Source: an uncultured Pseudomonadales bacterium (GTDB taxonomy: Bacteria > Pseudomonadota > Gammaproteobacteria > Pseudomonadales > Azotimanducaceae). Taken from it: a stretch of DNA of 64,000 nt. Of the stretch, positions 1 to 8,889 are shown one piece after another (position 1 is the stretch's first letter; each line of letters begins with the position of its first letter). Location: assembly GCA_937921865.1 (NCBI GenBank), contig CAKZWF010000020.1, forward strand, positions 1 through 64,000. Direction: 5' to 3'. Below the pieces are notes generated by a model. That model was given only the letters and a program-made list of their open reading frames with translations, made no database searches and was not told the origin of the DNA. A program made the translations under genes and the position numbers.

Positions 1-238
1 GATCCCCGACGCCAAGCAGCTTCTGCAGAGCCTGCAGGTCCTCAATACCCGTTGATTTCAGGTCGGACTCGCGCAGTTTGTCGAGCGTCACCTGCTTGAG
101 CCCGGTGACTTCGATAGCACCTTCGGGGTGCAGATTGTACCTGCCGCCAATGGTCGCCTGAGGGCGCTGCCAGTTTCGAAAGCTGCGGGTCACCTCGCCG
201 TTGCGAATGGCAATTTTGAAAGGTTTACGGAACTGCAT
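1..238 (-). CDS. ASCH-like hypothetical protein, C-terminus cut by window edge
   Basis: This gene reads leftward and runs off the window, so only the first 79 codons are visible. The start is the ATG at 238-236, giving a protein that begins MQFRKPFKIAIRNGEVTRSF. The basic, short N-terminus with an 'xxxKxAIxxGEVTxSFRxW' pattern followed by a 'GGRYNL' turn resembles small ASCH/PUA-fold proteins that bind RNA or nucleotides. That assignment rests on my recollection of the family only. It is divergent from the Hsp70-like gene at 629. Confidence 0.55.
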   Translation of the reverse strand, partial: MQFRKPFKIAIRNGEVTRSFRNWQRPQATIGGRYNLHPEGAIEVTGLKQVTLDKLRESDLKSTGIEDLQALQKLLGVGD

Positions 239-411
239 TCAGGATCCGTTCAGTCTCGAAGCCCTAGTATGACTGTCAACGGTAGCGGCCGATATCTCCG
301 TCGAGAAGCAGTTCTTCGGAAATGCAGTTGTCGGCTCGTTACCGGGCTTGCAGTGGCGTCGGTGTCAGACAACACCGTCTCGCTCCTCCCGTCCCCCAGT
401 CGCTGCAGGTA

Positions 412-442
412 GCCCCGGGCCTTTTCGGCCCGGGGTCTTTTT
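412..442 (+). terminator. strong rho-independent terminator
   Basis: A 9-bp GC-only stem (413-421 with 427-435) with a TTTTC loop is followed by TCTTTTT on the + strand. No T-run exists on the other strand, so it stops rightward transcripts. No + strand gene precedes it in the window, which implies a short untranslated transcript starting between about 240 and 400. Confidence 0.8.
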
Positions 443-449
443 AAGGAAG

Positions 450-575
450 CCGCCGCAGGCGCTTTGTCCGCCACGGGCGCTTTGTCCGCCACGGGCGTTG
501 TATCCGCCACGGGCGTTTATCTGCCGCAGGCTTTTTAGTTCGCCGCAGGCTTTTTAATCCGCCGCAGGCGCTTTT
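450..575. repeat. 18-bp tandem repeat, about seven units
   Basis: Units begin at about 450, 468, 486, 504, 521, 541 and 559, with a core CCGCCGCAGGCGCTTTGT or CCGCCACGGGCGTTTAT. The unit length is a multiple of three. Read on the minus strand, part of the array encodes PVADKA/KAPAAD hexapeptides like Ala-Pro-Lys-rich linkers, but the frame breaks after three units. It lies between the terminator at 412-442 and the start of the Hsp70-like gene. Confidence 0.8.
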
Positions 576-628
576 CCTGGCGTGCCGGCGTCGCTAGACT
601 GCGCGTCGGTTTTATCCAGGGGTTGATC

Positions 629-1966
629 GTGACGGCATCTTCCACGCGCAGCGTAAGCGCTCCGGCGCCCTGTGTGGCTGGATTCGACTATGGCACCTCA
701 CATTGTTCTATCGGTTTGTGGCGTGATGGAGCGGTGCAGATGGTGCCGCTGCAGGGTGATCGAACGCTGGTCGAATCCACCCTGTACGCACCCAAGGCGG
801 ACTTTCAGCTGGAACTTGGCGAAGACGCAACGCTCGATCTCACGACCTCAGCATATACGTCACTGCGATTCGGCGCCTATGCGCTCGAGGCTTACCTGGA
901 AGATCCTACCGAAGGCTTCTTTGTCAAAAGTCCGAAGAGTTTTCTCGGCGCACCCGGTCTTGCTGAGCGCGTCAAAGAACGCTTCATTTCTGTCGTCGCG
1001 GCGATGATGGCCAACGTCAAAGCCCATGCGGATCGTTGTGCTGGCCGGCCGGTTACCCACGCGGTGATTGGCAGACCGGTCAACTTTCAGGGTGCCGGTG
1101 GCGAGGCCGAGAATCAGCAGGCCCTCAGCATGCTGGTAGCGGCGGCGCGGGAAGCCGGCTTCGAAGAGGTGTCGTTCCTGTTTGAGCCCATGGCCGCTGC
1201 GCTCGACTATGAATCCCGTTTGGAGAGCGATCAGCGCGTGCTGGTGGTGGATATTGGCGGCGGTACCACCGACTGTTCCTTTCTTGAGGTAGGCCCACAG
1301 CGGGCACGCCACAAAGATCGAAGTCAGGACATTCTCGGTCACGCCGGCGAACGTCTCGGCGGCAACGATTACGATCAGCTGTTTGGCCTGCATACGGTGA
1401 TGCCTGAACTGGGCTTTGGTGATGAGCTCAAGTCGGGGTTGCCGATTCCCAATACCTATTACGTCGATGCGCTGGCGGTCAACGATGTCAACGCGCAGCA
1501 GCGCTTCTACAGCCGGGATTCAGGTGAACGACTGGATGTCTTTGTCCGGGATGCGGTTACGCCGCAGCGGTTGGTACGACTGCGTCGACTGCGCGAGGGC
1601 CGCAGCACTTACCGGCTGTTGCGACAGATTGAGCTGAGCAAGATTGCGTTGTCAGAACAGGATCGGACCAAAGTGGATCTGACATTTCTGGAGACCGGGC
1701 TGGCCGTCGACTCCAGTCGCGCGGAACTGCAGCAGAGCGCGGGACGCCTGCTCGCTCACCTGGAAGCGCTGATCAGCGAAGTGCGTGCGCAGGCGCAGGT
1801 CGAGCCGGATGCCGTCTATCTGACCGGTGGCATGGCCCGGTCGACTGTCGTTCGAGACCATTTGCGCCGCAGCTGCGGGGACCGGCCGCTGGTGGACAGT
1901 GACCACTTTGCTGCGGTTACTGCAGGCCTGACGCTCTGGGCTGCCAGGCATTTTTCACTCGACTGA
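629..1966 (+). CDS. yegD: Hsp70-family chaperone-like ATPase, YegD type
   Basis: This is a cytosolic actin/Hsp70-fold ATPase of the short YegD group (445 aa; E. coli YegD is about 450), which lacks the classical C-terminal peptide-binding lid. Visible nucleotide-binding signatures are FDYGTSHCSIG near residue 20, VVDIGGGTTD near 207 and the adenosine motif VYLTGGMARS near 400. I chose the GTG at 629 because the AGGGG at 618-622 is spaced correctly for it; a TTG at 623 abuts the ribosome site. The protein family is known as a putative chaperone without a firm substrate. It is convergent with the acyl-CoA synthetase, with only two bases between the stops. Confidence 0.85.
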   Translation: MTASSTRSVSAPAPCVAGFDYGTSHCSIGLWRDGAVQMVPLQGDRTLVESTLYAPKADFQLELGEDATLDLTTSAYTSLRFGAYALEAYLEDPTEGFFVKSPKSFLGAPGLAERVKERFISVVAAMMANVKAHADRCAGRPVTHAVIGRPVNFQGAGGEAENQQALSMLVAAAREAGFEEVSFLFEPMAAALDYESRLESDQRVLVVDIGGGTTDCSFLEVGPQRARHKDRSQDILGHAGERLGGNDYDQLFGLHTVMPELGFGDELKSGLPIPNTYYVDALAVNDVNAQQRFYSRDSGERLDVFVRDAVTPQRLVRLRRLREGRSTYRLLRQIELSKIALSEQDRTKVDLTFLETGLAVDSSRAELQQSAGRLLAHLEALISEVRAQAQVEPDAVYLTGGMARSTVVRDHLRRSCGDRPLVDSDHFAAVTAGLTLWAARHFSLD

Positions 1967-1968
1967 GC

Positions 1969-3777
1969 TCAGAAGCCCGAAGTGCCAGCTGCCAGTTCGG
2001 CCGCGTAGGGCGCATCCAGCAATTCATAGCCGTCGCTTCTCGGCTTCATCACGTAGATTGGATCGCTCACCTGGGTAAGGTCGTAGGCCTCTTTGCGCAG
2101 ATCACCTTTGACCATCTTGAAGGTGCCGGTCACGTCCAGATCCGGCTGCACCCGGACAAAAACCGGTCGGGCATAAGCGGGAAGATTGTCGTTCACGTAC
2201 CTGGCAAAACCTTCGACGTCGAAATCTTTCGGGTCGCACTCCAGGTTCAGTGCGACCATGCCGGCCTTGCCGTCCGCTCCCGGGATCTCAACGCCGTATA
2301 CGTTGCAGAAGTGCACCTGCTCGAAGCCGTTGATGATTTCGCCAACTTCGTTGGTAGATACGTTCTCCGATCTCCATCGGAAGGTATCGCCAACCCGGTC
2401 CACAAACTGATAGTGCGGATAACCCATGTTGAAACCAACATCGATTTCTTTGATCAGATCGCCGGAATTAAACCAGGCATCGCCATCTTCGAAGGCGCCG
2501 CGAATGATTTTCTTTTCGCTGGCTGCTTTATCTGTATAGCCCTCAAAAACTGCGTCTTCGTTGATATGGCCGAGCAGCAGGCCGGGTTCTCCGGAATCAA
2601 CTTCGATGCAGCGGCCTTCCGGCGTCCTGACGATTTCGTCGGCGTGCACGTCGTATTTGACCAGCGCGATTTTCGCAGGCGTCATGCCAACGGTGCAGTC
2701 TTTGTTCAACAGATTGGCGAACGCGACATTGCCTTCGCTGGCGCCATAAAATTCGCTGATGCGTTTGATGCCGAAGCGGTCTTTGAAGTTGTGCCAGATA
2801 TCCGGTCGCATACCGTTGCCGGCGGCTCTGGTCAGAGGGTTGATGTGATCATCGGCCCCGGCGGGTGTGTTGGTCAGGTAGCGGCACAGTTCGCCGATGT
2901 AGATCAGGCAGGTGGCATTGTGTTCTCGAACTTCCGGCAGGAAGTTACTGGCTGAAAATTTCCGTCTTATAAACACGCTGGCGCCGGATGCAAACGCAGC
3001 GCCAACGCCAATCATCAGGCCGGTGGCGTGATAAAGCGGCAGGCAGACATACAGCCGATCCTGCTCGGTACATCGCAACAGCGCTTTTGCGGACAGGCCG
3101 GCGCTGGCAAGGAAACGCCTGTTCGACATCACCGCGGCTTTGGGAAGGCCCGTAGTGCCTGAGGTGAAGATGTACAGCGCGTTGTCGCCTAAGGTGATTT
3201 CACCGGTGCTGTGTGGATTGGTGCTGCTGGCATCGCGGCTGAGATCATTGAGATCAGTCGCCCAGTTGGGAGCGGGTGAGGTACCGCTATCGGGCACAAA
3301 CAGATAGTCGTCACCTTCACTGAGCGGCAGTTCGGCTTTGACCTCGTTTAAAGCATCGCCGAGTTCTTCACCGAAAATGCAGGCTTTGGATTCGGTGATC
3401 GAAACACAATGCTGCAGCGGTCGGCCGCGCAGATTGGTGTTGATCAGTGCGCCGGTGACCCCGAGCTTGTTCAACGCCACGATCACCGCAAGAAACGCAA
3501 TGCGGTTTTCCATGATGACACTGGCGGTATCTCCGCGACTCAGACCTTTGGCAGCAAAGCTGTGGGCGTAGCGATTCACCAGCTCGTTGAATTCCTGCCA
3601 GGTGACCTGCTCGCCTTCGAAGATCATCGCGATGCGATCGCCGAAGGCTTCGGCGTTACGCTGTACCTGGGCGCCGTAACTGTCCCGAAATTCCAGCGGC
3701 TTGGGTTCCATACCCTTTTTTAAGGCCAGAAGTGTGGGTACTTCTGTCAGGGTGCGTACCGTATCGATCAATCCCAT
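1969..3777 (-). CDS. long-chain fatty acyl-CoA synthetase (FadD6/FATP-like)
   Basis: This is an ANL-superfamily AMP-forming ligase of 602 aa that activates a fatty acid to its acyl-AMP and then acyl-CoA. The P-loop motif YIFTSGTTGLPKA lies at about residues 202-214, FYGASEGN in the middle (A5 motif, usually YGxTE) and WFNSGDL (A7) further on. The length and the early 'GALINTNLRG' stretch fit the very-long-chain or FATP-like branch better than classical FadD. Neighbouring acyl-CoA dehydrogenase and enoyl-CoA hydratase genes fit a role in acyl-CoA catabolism. The substrate cannot be read from the sequence. Confidence 0.88.
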   Translation of the reverse strand: MGLIDTVRTLTEVPTLLALKKGMEPKPLEFRDSYGAQVQRNAEAFGDRIAMIFEGEQVTWQEFNELVNRYAHSFAAKGLSRGDTASVIMENRIAFLAVIVALNKLGVTGALINTNLRGRPLQHCVSITESKACIFGEELGDALNEVKAELPLSEGDDYLFVPDSGTSPAPNWATDLNDLSRDASSTNPHSTGEITLGDNALYIFTSGTTGLPKAAVMSNRRFLASAGLSAKALLRCTEQDRLYVCLPLYHATGLMIGVGAAFASGASVFIRRKFSASNFLPEVREHNATCLIYIGELCRYLTNTPAGADDHINPLTRAAGNGMRPDIWHNFKDRFGIKRISEFYGASEGNVAFANLLNKDCTVGMTPAKIALVKYDVHADEIVRTPEGRCIEVDSGEPGLLLGHINEDAVFEGYTDKAASEKKIIRGAFEDGDAWFNSGDLIKEIDVGFNMGYPHYQFVDRVGDTFRWRSENVSTNEVGEIINGFEQVHFCNVYGVEIPGADGKAGMVALNLECDPKDFDVEGFARYVNDNLPAYARPVFVRVQPDLDVTGTFKMVKGDLRKEAYDLTQVSDPIYVMKPRSDGYELLDAPYAAELAAGTSGF

Positions 3778-3876
3778 AGTCTTCTCTCCAGAGCGATGCG
3801 TTCAAGATAACCAGCCCCATTCCCTCCATCAAGACGAATATGAGATGCTGCATACTTCGAAAAAACTGGAGTATTC

Positions 3877-4746
3877 ATGAACAGTTGGCAGATTGGTGAG
3901 GTCAAGGTCACGCGGGTAGTGGAAATGCAGGTGTCGGGTGGCAGCCGGTTCATTCTGCCGGATGCGACCAGGGAAGCCTGCCTGCCAATCAGTTGGCTGG
4001 CACCGCACTTCATGGATGAGCAGGGCAACCTGATCATGAGCATCCATGCGCTTGTCGTTGACACCGGAAGCCGCAGGATCATTGTTGATACCTGTATCGG
4101 CAACGACAAACAGCGCTCGATTCCGAACTGGTCGAATCTCCAGACCAGCTTTCTTACGGATCTGGAAGCCGCCGGCTATCCTCGGGAGAGCATCGATACG
4201 GTCCTGTGTACCCATCTGCATGTGGATCATGTCGGCTGGAACACCATGCTGGTGGATGGGCAATGGCTGCCGACCTTCCCGAACGCCCGATACCTGCTGG
4301 CGGATCGGGAATTCGAGTACTGGGACGGCGAAGAGCCCGATGCCTTGAATGACGGCATCATGGACGATTCGGTCCGTCCGGTAGTGGATGCGGGGCTTGT
4401 CGACCTGGTGGACTGGCAGCATCAGGTGTGTCCTGAAGTCTCCCTGGAGCCAACACCCGGTCATACGCCCGGTCACGTCAGTGTGCATATCCGTTCAAAC
4501 GGCGCGGAGGCGTTGATCACCGGAGATTTCATGCACCACCCCTGTCAGATGACGCGCACGGACTGGTGCAGCCCGGCGGACTCTGATTCTGTTCAAGGTC
4601 AAAAAACTAGGGAATCCGTGCTGGCGAAATACGTCGACAGTGACGTGCTGATCATCGGCACTCACTTTGCGACACCGTCTGCCGGCCACGTCAAAGCGCT
4701 CGAGCGCGGTGGTTACTTTTTGGACGTCGGCTTGGACGCTGGTTGA
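3877..4746 (+). CDS. metallo-beta-lactamase-fold hydrolase
   Basis: This 289-aa MBL-fold enzyme has the zinc motif HLHVDH (H113, H115, D117, H118), a later PGHTPGH (third metal histidine) and GDFMHHP (bridging aspartate). Its architecture is like lactonases and other small-molecule hydrolases of the AHL-lactonase/AttM group, but the substrate is unknown. It has an ATG start and no signal peptide, so it is cytosolic. It diverges from the acyl-CoA synthetase across a 99-bp gap, and its last 34 bases overlap the tail of the convergent small membrane protein gene. Confidence 0.85.
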   Translation: MNSWQIGEVKVTRVVEMQVSGGSRFILPDATREACLPISWLAPHFMDEQGNLIMSIHALVVDTGSRRIIVDTCIGNDKQRSIPNWSNLQTSFLTDLEAAGYPRESIDTVLCTHLHVDHVGWNTMLVDGQWLPTFPNARYLLADREFEYWDGEEPDALNDGIMDDSVRPVVDAGLVDLVDWQHQVCPEVSLEPTPGHTPGHVSVHIRSNGAEALITGDFMHHPCQMTRTDWCSPADSDSVQGQKTRESVLAKYVDSDVLIIGTHFATPSAGHVKALERGGYFLDVGLDAG

Positions 4747-5024
4747 TCCAGGTGCTGGTGTTCGTGGTCGAATTGCGCCTGCTTGTGCAGCTTGATCAGC
4801 CACAGGTTGATGCGCCGGCGGGCTGGCGGAATGTCCAGGGCGACAAAGGCAACGCCCAACGGAAACATCCAGAAGCCGAGCACAGGTAGAAAGCCGAAGA
4901 CGCCGCCAACCATGAACACGAAGCCGAGCAGAGTTCTCAACCCTGGCGGCACATGATTGTTACCCCAGACCATGGTCCGATAGGTGTATCCGGCAATAGT
5001 GCGCCTGAGTTGGTCTCTATCCAT
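4713..5024 (-). CDS. small membrane protein of unknown function
   Basis: This 103-aa protein has one long hydrophobic hairpin at about residues 28-65 (LLGFVFMVGGVFGFLPVLGF and following), which could make two membrane helices. A charged, lysine/histidine-rich tail follows. The shape and the 'FLPVLGFWMFPLG' region resemble PGPGW-type transmembrane proteins of proteobacteria; that resemblance is tentative. The gene lies 39 bp downstream of the MBL hydrolase at 5064-6170 on the same strand and may be co-transcribed with it. Confidence 0.65.
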   Translation of the reverse strand: MDRDQLRRTIAGYTYRTMVWGNNHVPPGLRTLLGFVFMVGGVFGFLPVLGFWMFPLGVAFVALDIPPARRRINLWLIKLHKQAQFDHEHQHLDQPASKPTSKK

Positions 5025-5063
5025 CGCGGCAGGGTCTGAGGGTCTGTGCGGGCGAGTGCAGTA

Positions 5064-6170
5064 TCAGACCATGACCGGCCGGTCGTTTGGTGCATCGTGG
5101 CTGTCCGGGTGAGCTCTGCGGCTGAGTGCCGGATCGATGGATGTGAATCGATAACAGCCATCTTCGCTCAGATGTCGCTCCAGCCGATTGCGATGTTCCA
5201 GAAGATGAATGTGAGCAATGGCTTCGCCCAGGGCCATCATCATCTGGCGGGGATCCAGCTTGCGGGCAAACAGCACCGGCAGCAGTTCTTTGGCGGTGGC
5301 AGGCTCCACGGCGCAATGTTCTTCAATCGCCAGCATCCGATCCTCGTGGTGACTGATCAGGTCGCGCAGGCGTTCTTTGACACCATGGAAAGGCAGATTA
5401 TGGGCAGGCAGGATGAAGGTGTCGGCCGGGGTATGAAGAAACCGGTCATGGGATTCCATCCACTGTTTGAGCGGGTTGGCCTCAGGTTCGGTTGGATGCA
5501 CGCTGACGTTGCTGGTGATGACCGGCAGAATCTGGTCGCCGGATATCATTATTTTCAGCGAAGAGCAGTACAGGCAGGCATGTTCGGGGGAGTGACCGGC
5601 ACCGACGACGACGCGCCAGTCGCGACCACCAATGGTCAGGGTATCTTTGTCCTGCAGGCGGTGATAGCCGGCTGGCATCTGTGGCATGGACATCCCCGAG
5701 GCTGCCCGACCTTCCCAGGCTTTGCGTAGATCTTCCAGATAGTCGAGTGGCATTCCAGCCCGCTGATAAAACTGTTTGCCAAGCCAGCTGTCCTGGTAGG
5801 ACGGCCCGCCCTGGGAAAAGGCTTTAGCCTGATAAAATTCTGCCCGGGTCATATACAGCGGGCACTGAAAACGGTCTGTGATCATTTTCGCCTGACCGAT
5901 GTGGTCAGGGTGCATGTGGGTACACAGGACCGCTTTTACCCGCTTGCCGCAGAGTTCACTGGTGAAAATCTGATCCCACAGCTCGGCGGTAGACTCGATG
6001 GACAGCCCGGTATCTACCACCCACCAGCCATCATCGTCTTCGAGCAGGTAGAGATTGATGTGATTCAGGGAACCGCCCATGGGCATGGTCAGCCAGCGGA
6101 CCCCTGGGGCAACTTCCCGGGTGGTGCCAGGCGCCGGATGGTCTTCATACGGATAGCGCAGCTCTCTCAT
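5064..6170 (-). CDS. metallo-beta-lactamase-fold hydrolase (second copy)
   Basis: This 368-aa MBL-fold protein has metal motif THMHPDH (H85, H87, D89, H90), a downstream GAGHSPEH and a SGDQILP aspartate. The extra C-terminal region with 'ILPAHNLPFHG' and a helical tail is typical of the longer glyoxalase-II/LACTB2-like hydrolases with a C-terminal winged-helix-like part. It is not closely similar to the MBL gene at 3877, so this is not a recent duplication. It has no signal peptide. Its substrate is unknown; a thioester or lactone is possible given the acyl-CoA enzymes on both sides. Confidence 0.85.
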   Translation of the reverse strand: MRELRYPYEDHPAPGTTREVAPGVRWLTMPMGGSLNHINLYLLEDDDGWWVVDTGLSIESTAELWDQIFTSELCGKRVKAVLCTHMHPDHIGQAKMITDRFQCPLYMTRAEFYQAKAFSQGGPSYQDSWLGKQFYQRAGMPLDYLEDLRKAWEGRAASGMSMPQMPAGYHRLQDKDTLTIGGRDWRVVVGAGHSPEHACLYCSSLKIMISGDQILPVITSNVSVHPTEPEANPLKQWMESHDRFLHTPADTFILPAHNLPFHGVKERLRDLISHHEDRMLAIEEHCAVEPATAKELLPVLFARKLDPRQMMMALGEAIAHIHLLEHRNRLERHLSEDGCYRFTSIDPALSRRAHPDSHDAPNDRPVMV

Positions 6171-6393
6171 GTCAGGCCCTTACAGCGATCGCTTGTTGGT
6201 CGTTCGGCCGTTCAGTATAGCGAAACCCATCGATTCGCGAATTCGCTGGGTACCGACGCTTCTGCGCCCTCCAGGGGGCTGGTTTCGTCAGCTGTGGGCG
6301 CGCCCTTTGCGAGCCCGTCCAGCGAGTGCATTGAACTGGCCTATACGCTAGATTAGGAGGCAGCATGACACAAACAATTGGGAGGGAGTGATC

Positions 6394-7656
6394 GTGAATC
6401 TATCCATGAACGTAAAGCCGGTGCCAACCCTGGACGACGAGGTCAATGAAATCCGGTTGGCGACAGCGGAAATTGTTAACCGGGACATTCTGCCCAACGA
6501 GGGCAGGCTTTGGGGCTGGATTACTGACAGCGCCAATGCGCCGAATGAAACAGCGAAGCAGGCCAAAGAACTGCGTCTGGAGGTCCAGAACAACGTTAAG
6601 AAAGCCAATCTCTGGGCCCCCCATCTGCCACGCGAGTTCGGCGGCATGGGGCTCAGCTTCATGCAGCACGCCTATATGAATGAAGTGCTTTCTTACAGCC
6701 CCGGTGCCGCATCACTGTTCGGCGTGGTCGCACCCAATTCCGGCAATCAGAAGATCCTGGTCAAGTACGGTACTCCGGAACAGCATGAAAAGTGGCTGAA
6801 GCCGCTGACCGACGGCACGATGCAATCGGGTTTCTCGATGACCGAACCACATAATCCGGGCTCCGATCCCCGCTCGCTCACCACCAAAGCGGTGCTCGAC
6901 GGTGACGAGTGGGTGATCAACGGTCACAAGTGGTTCACGTCTAACGGCCATGCGGCAGACTTCTACATCGTGATGTGCCGGACTTCAGATCCGAACGATC
7001 CAGGTGGCGACAACGAGAAGATGACTCAGATCATCGTGCCCAAAGACACGCCCGGAGTGAACGTGGTGCGAGGAGTTCCCGTCTGGGGCCGGGCTTCCAG
7101 CCACTGTGAGATCAAGTACGAAAATGTCCGGGTGCCGAAAGAAAACCAGCTTGGCCGGACCGGCACCGGGCACGCGGCGGCCCAGGACCGGCTGGGTGCC
7201 GGACGGGTCTATCACTGCATGAACTCCATTGGCTCAATGTGGCGGGCGTTTGATCTGATGATCCATCGACTCACCACCCGCGAAGTACACGGCGGTGAAA
7301 AGCTCGAAGACAAGCAGTTCATGCAGGGCTTCATTGCTGAAAGCTACATCGACATCCAGTCTGCGCGCCTGATGACCATCCACTGCGCTGAGCAGATGGA
7401 AAGCGGTGCCGATCCGCGCACCGACATCTCAGCGATTAAGATTTTTGTGCCGGAGGCATACCATCGGGTTGTCGACCGGGCGATTCAGGTCTGGGGGGCC
7501 GCCGGGGTGTCAGGCGATCTGCCGCTTGCGGGTATGTACCAGGGCGCCAGGACCCTGCGGCTTGCAGATGGCCCGGACGAAGTGCACAAGATCCTCATTG
7601 CCAAGAATATCCTGCGACGCTATCACGCCGGCGAGTCATGGGATTTTGGTAACTGA
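6394..7656 (+). CDS. acyl-CoA dehydrogenase family flavoprotein
   Basis: This 420-aa FAD enzyme of the acyl-CoA dehydrogenase family would oxidise an acyl-CoA at the alpha-beta bond and pass electrons to ETF. The pattern QSGFSMTEPHNPGSDP (flavin/substrate loop) lies in the first half, and the C-terminal helical part ends with DGPDEVHK and a helix 'ILIAKNILRR', typical of the ACAD11/fadE-like long group. The GTG at 6394 is preferred because GGAGGG at 6381-6386 is seven bases upstream; the GTG at 6388 is too close. A catalytic glutamate cannot be fixed without alignment. Confidence 0.88.
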   Translation: MNLSMNVKPVPTLDDEVNEIRLATAEIVNRDILPNEGRLWGWITDSANAPNETAKQAKELRLEVQNNVKKANLWAPHLPREFGGMGLSFMQHAYMNEVLSYSPGAASLFGVVAPNSGNQKILVKYGTPEQHEKWLKPLTDGTMQSGFSMTEPHNPGSDPRSLTTKAVLDGDEWVINGHKWFTSNGHAADFYIVMCRTSDPNDPGGDNEKMTQIIVPKDTPGVNVVRGVPVWGRASSHCEIKYENVRVPKENQLGRTGTGHAAAQDRLGAGRVYHCMNSIGSMWRAFDLMIHRLTTREVHGGEKLEDKQFMQGFIAESYIDIQSARLMTIHCAEQMESGADPRTDISAIKIFVPEAYHRVVDRAIQVWGAAGVSGDLPLAGMYQGARTLRLADGPDEVHKILIAKNILRRYHAGESWDFGN

Positions 7657-7698
7657 GGTGGATGCAGAACGGTCGGCGCAAGGCCAGGTAGGAATTTG

Positions 7699-8097
7699 AT
7701 GTCTGAAACAAACACGATGCAGTGTCCCAAGTGTCCGGGCATGCTCGAATCCCGGACTTATGGACGGAAAATTACTGTTCATCGCTGTAATGAGTGTGGC
7801 GGCTTATGGTGCAAACCCGAGCCGCTACTGGAAATGAAGCGGGAGTGGATGTCTGAAGCGGTGCTCGACTCAGGTGATCCTAAGCTCGGCAAGGCTCTCA
7901 ATGATATTGATGAGATTAAGTGCCCCGAAGACGGCACGATGATGGAGAAGACCGCCGATGAGCGTCAGACTCACATCTGGTATGAGTCCTGCCCGACGTG
8001 TGACGGCATGTTTTTCGATGCCGGTGAATTTACCGATCTCAAATACGACACCCTGATGGATCGTGTCAGGGATTTTGTCAAAGGTCGGCGCAGCTGA
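7699..8097 (+). CDS. small double zinc-ribbon protein (zf-TFIIB type)
   Basis: This 132-aa protein contains two zinc-ribbon units. The first is CPKCPG ... HRCNECGGLWC near the N-terminus, and the second is CPEDGTMM ... CPTCDGMFFDAGE in the C-terminal half. That pairing of CxxC knuckles with GGLWC/GMFFDAGE is characteristic of bacterial zf-TFIIB domain proteins, whose function is largely unknown. The ATG at 7699 is favoured over the TTG at 7696 because AGGTAGGA lies at 7685-7692. It begins 42 bp after the acyl-CoA dehydrogenase and may share its transcript. Confidence 0.85.
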   Translation: MSETNTMQCPKCPGMLESRTYGRKITVHRCNECGGLWCKPEPLLEMKREWMSEAVLDSGDPKLGKALNDIDEIKCPEDGTMMEKTADERQTHIWYESCPTCDGMFFDAGEFTDLKYDTLMDRVRDFVKGRRS

Positions 8098-8139
8098 GTC
8101 GGAACGTGGGTGTGTGATTCACATGATTGCTGATCTACG

Positions 8140-8159
8140 CTGACTGAGACCTCAGTCAG
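8140..8159. promoter_or_regulatory. 20-bp palindrome upstream of the molybdenum enzyme genes
   Basis: Arms CTGACTGAG (8140-8148) and CTCAGTCAG (8151-8159) are perfect 9-bp inverted repeats around AC. There is no T-run, so it looks more like a dimeric repressor operator than a terminator. It is 232 bp upstream of the start at 8392 and 42 bp after the zinc-ribbon gene. The function is inferred. Confidence 0.4.
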
Positions 8160-8391
8160 AGGCGAGGGACCGGAACCGTCCGCGCTGGGCTGGGATGGTA
8201 GCGAGGCTGCCCGTCAGGGCCCGGCTTTTCGCCTGCTGGTGTCTGACCGCACTTGCAAACAACTGTCTGCTGGATAGTGTGCAACAGTCCACAAGCGCAT
8301 GCTTTCCACGCGATAACTTTTCGGCAACGCCTGCTGAAGGCTCACCGATAGCTGCATTGGTGCTTGACGCACAAAGACACAAGGAAAAACG

Positions 8392-8889
8392 ATGATTGAA
8401 TTCAAGCTGAACGGTGCAATCGTCAGTACCGACGATGCACCGGATACCCCGCTGCTGTGGGTGGTGCGGGATACCTTCAAGTTGAAAGGCTCCAAGTTCG
8501 GCTGTGGTGCTGGTCTTTGCGGTGCCTGCACGATGCACATCGACGGTGCCGCCATCCGCACCTGCCTGCTGCCGATATCCAGAGTGGCTGGCCGTGACGT
8601 GACCACAATTGAAGGTCTCGGCACTCCGGAAAACCTGCATCCGCTGCAGGCTGCCTGGCACGAATTGAGTGTGCCTCAGTGTGGCTATTGCCAGTCCGGG
8701 CAGATCATGTCGGCAGCAGCGCTGCTGGCTGACAATCCGTCCCCGAGTGCGGCAGACGTTGACACCGCGATGGCCGGCAATATCTGTCGCTGTGGATGTT
8801 ATGGGCGGATCAAAGAAGCCATTCTCCAGGTTAGTGGCGCTGCGCTCGCTTACGATGCTGCAGCACCAGCCCAGGAGACCGGGGCATGA
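8392..8889 (+). CDS. [2Fe-2S] subunit of a molybdenum hydroxylase (IorA-like)
   Basis: This 165-aa small subunit of the xanthine-oxidase family carries electrons from the molybdenum site. The plant-type ferredoxin cluster ligands are C38, C43, C46 and C58; the second cluster domain has QCGYC (C97, C100) and CRC (C132, C134). The absence of a separate FAD subunit and the partner gene type match isoquinoline 1-oxidoreductase-like two-subunit enzymes, which pass electrons to a cytochrome or quinone. The start codon follows AAGGAAAAACG. The stop overlaps the next start by four bases (ATGA), so translation is coupled. Confidence 0.92.
   Translation: MIEFKLNGAIVSTDDAPDTPLLWVVRDTFKLKGSKFGCGAGLCGACTMHIDGAAIRTCLLPISRVAGRDVTTIEGLGTPENLHPLQAAWHELSVPQCGYCQSGQIMSAAALLADNPSPSAADVDTAMAGNICRCGCYGRIKEAILQVSGAALAYDAAAPAQETGA

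Noticed and set aside
250-557. Overlapping short frames on both strands
   Set aside because: They cover a terminator and tandem repeats and have no ribosome site; the repeated peptides follow from the 18-bp repeat unit.
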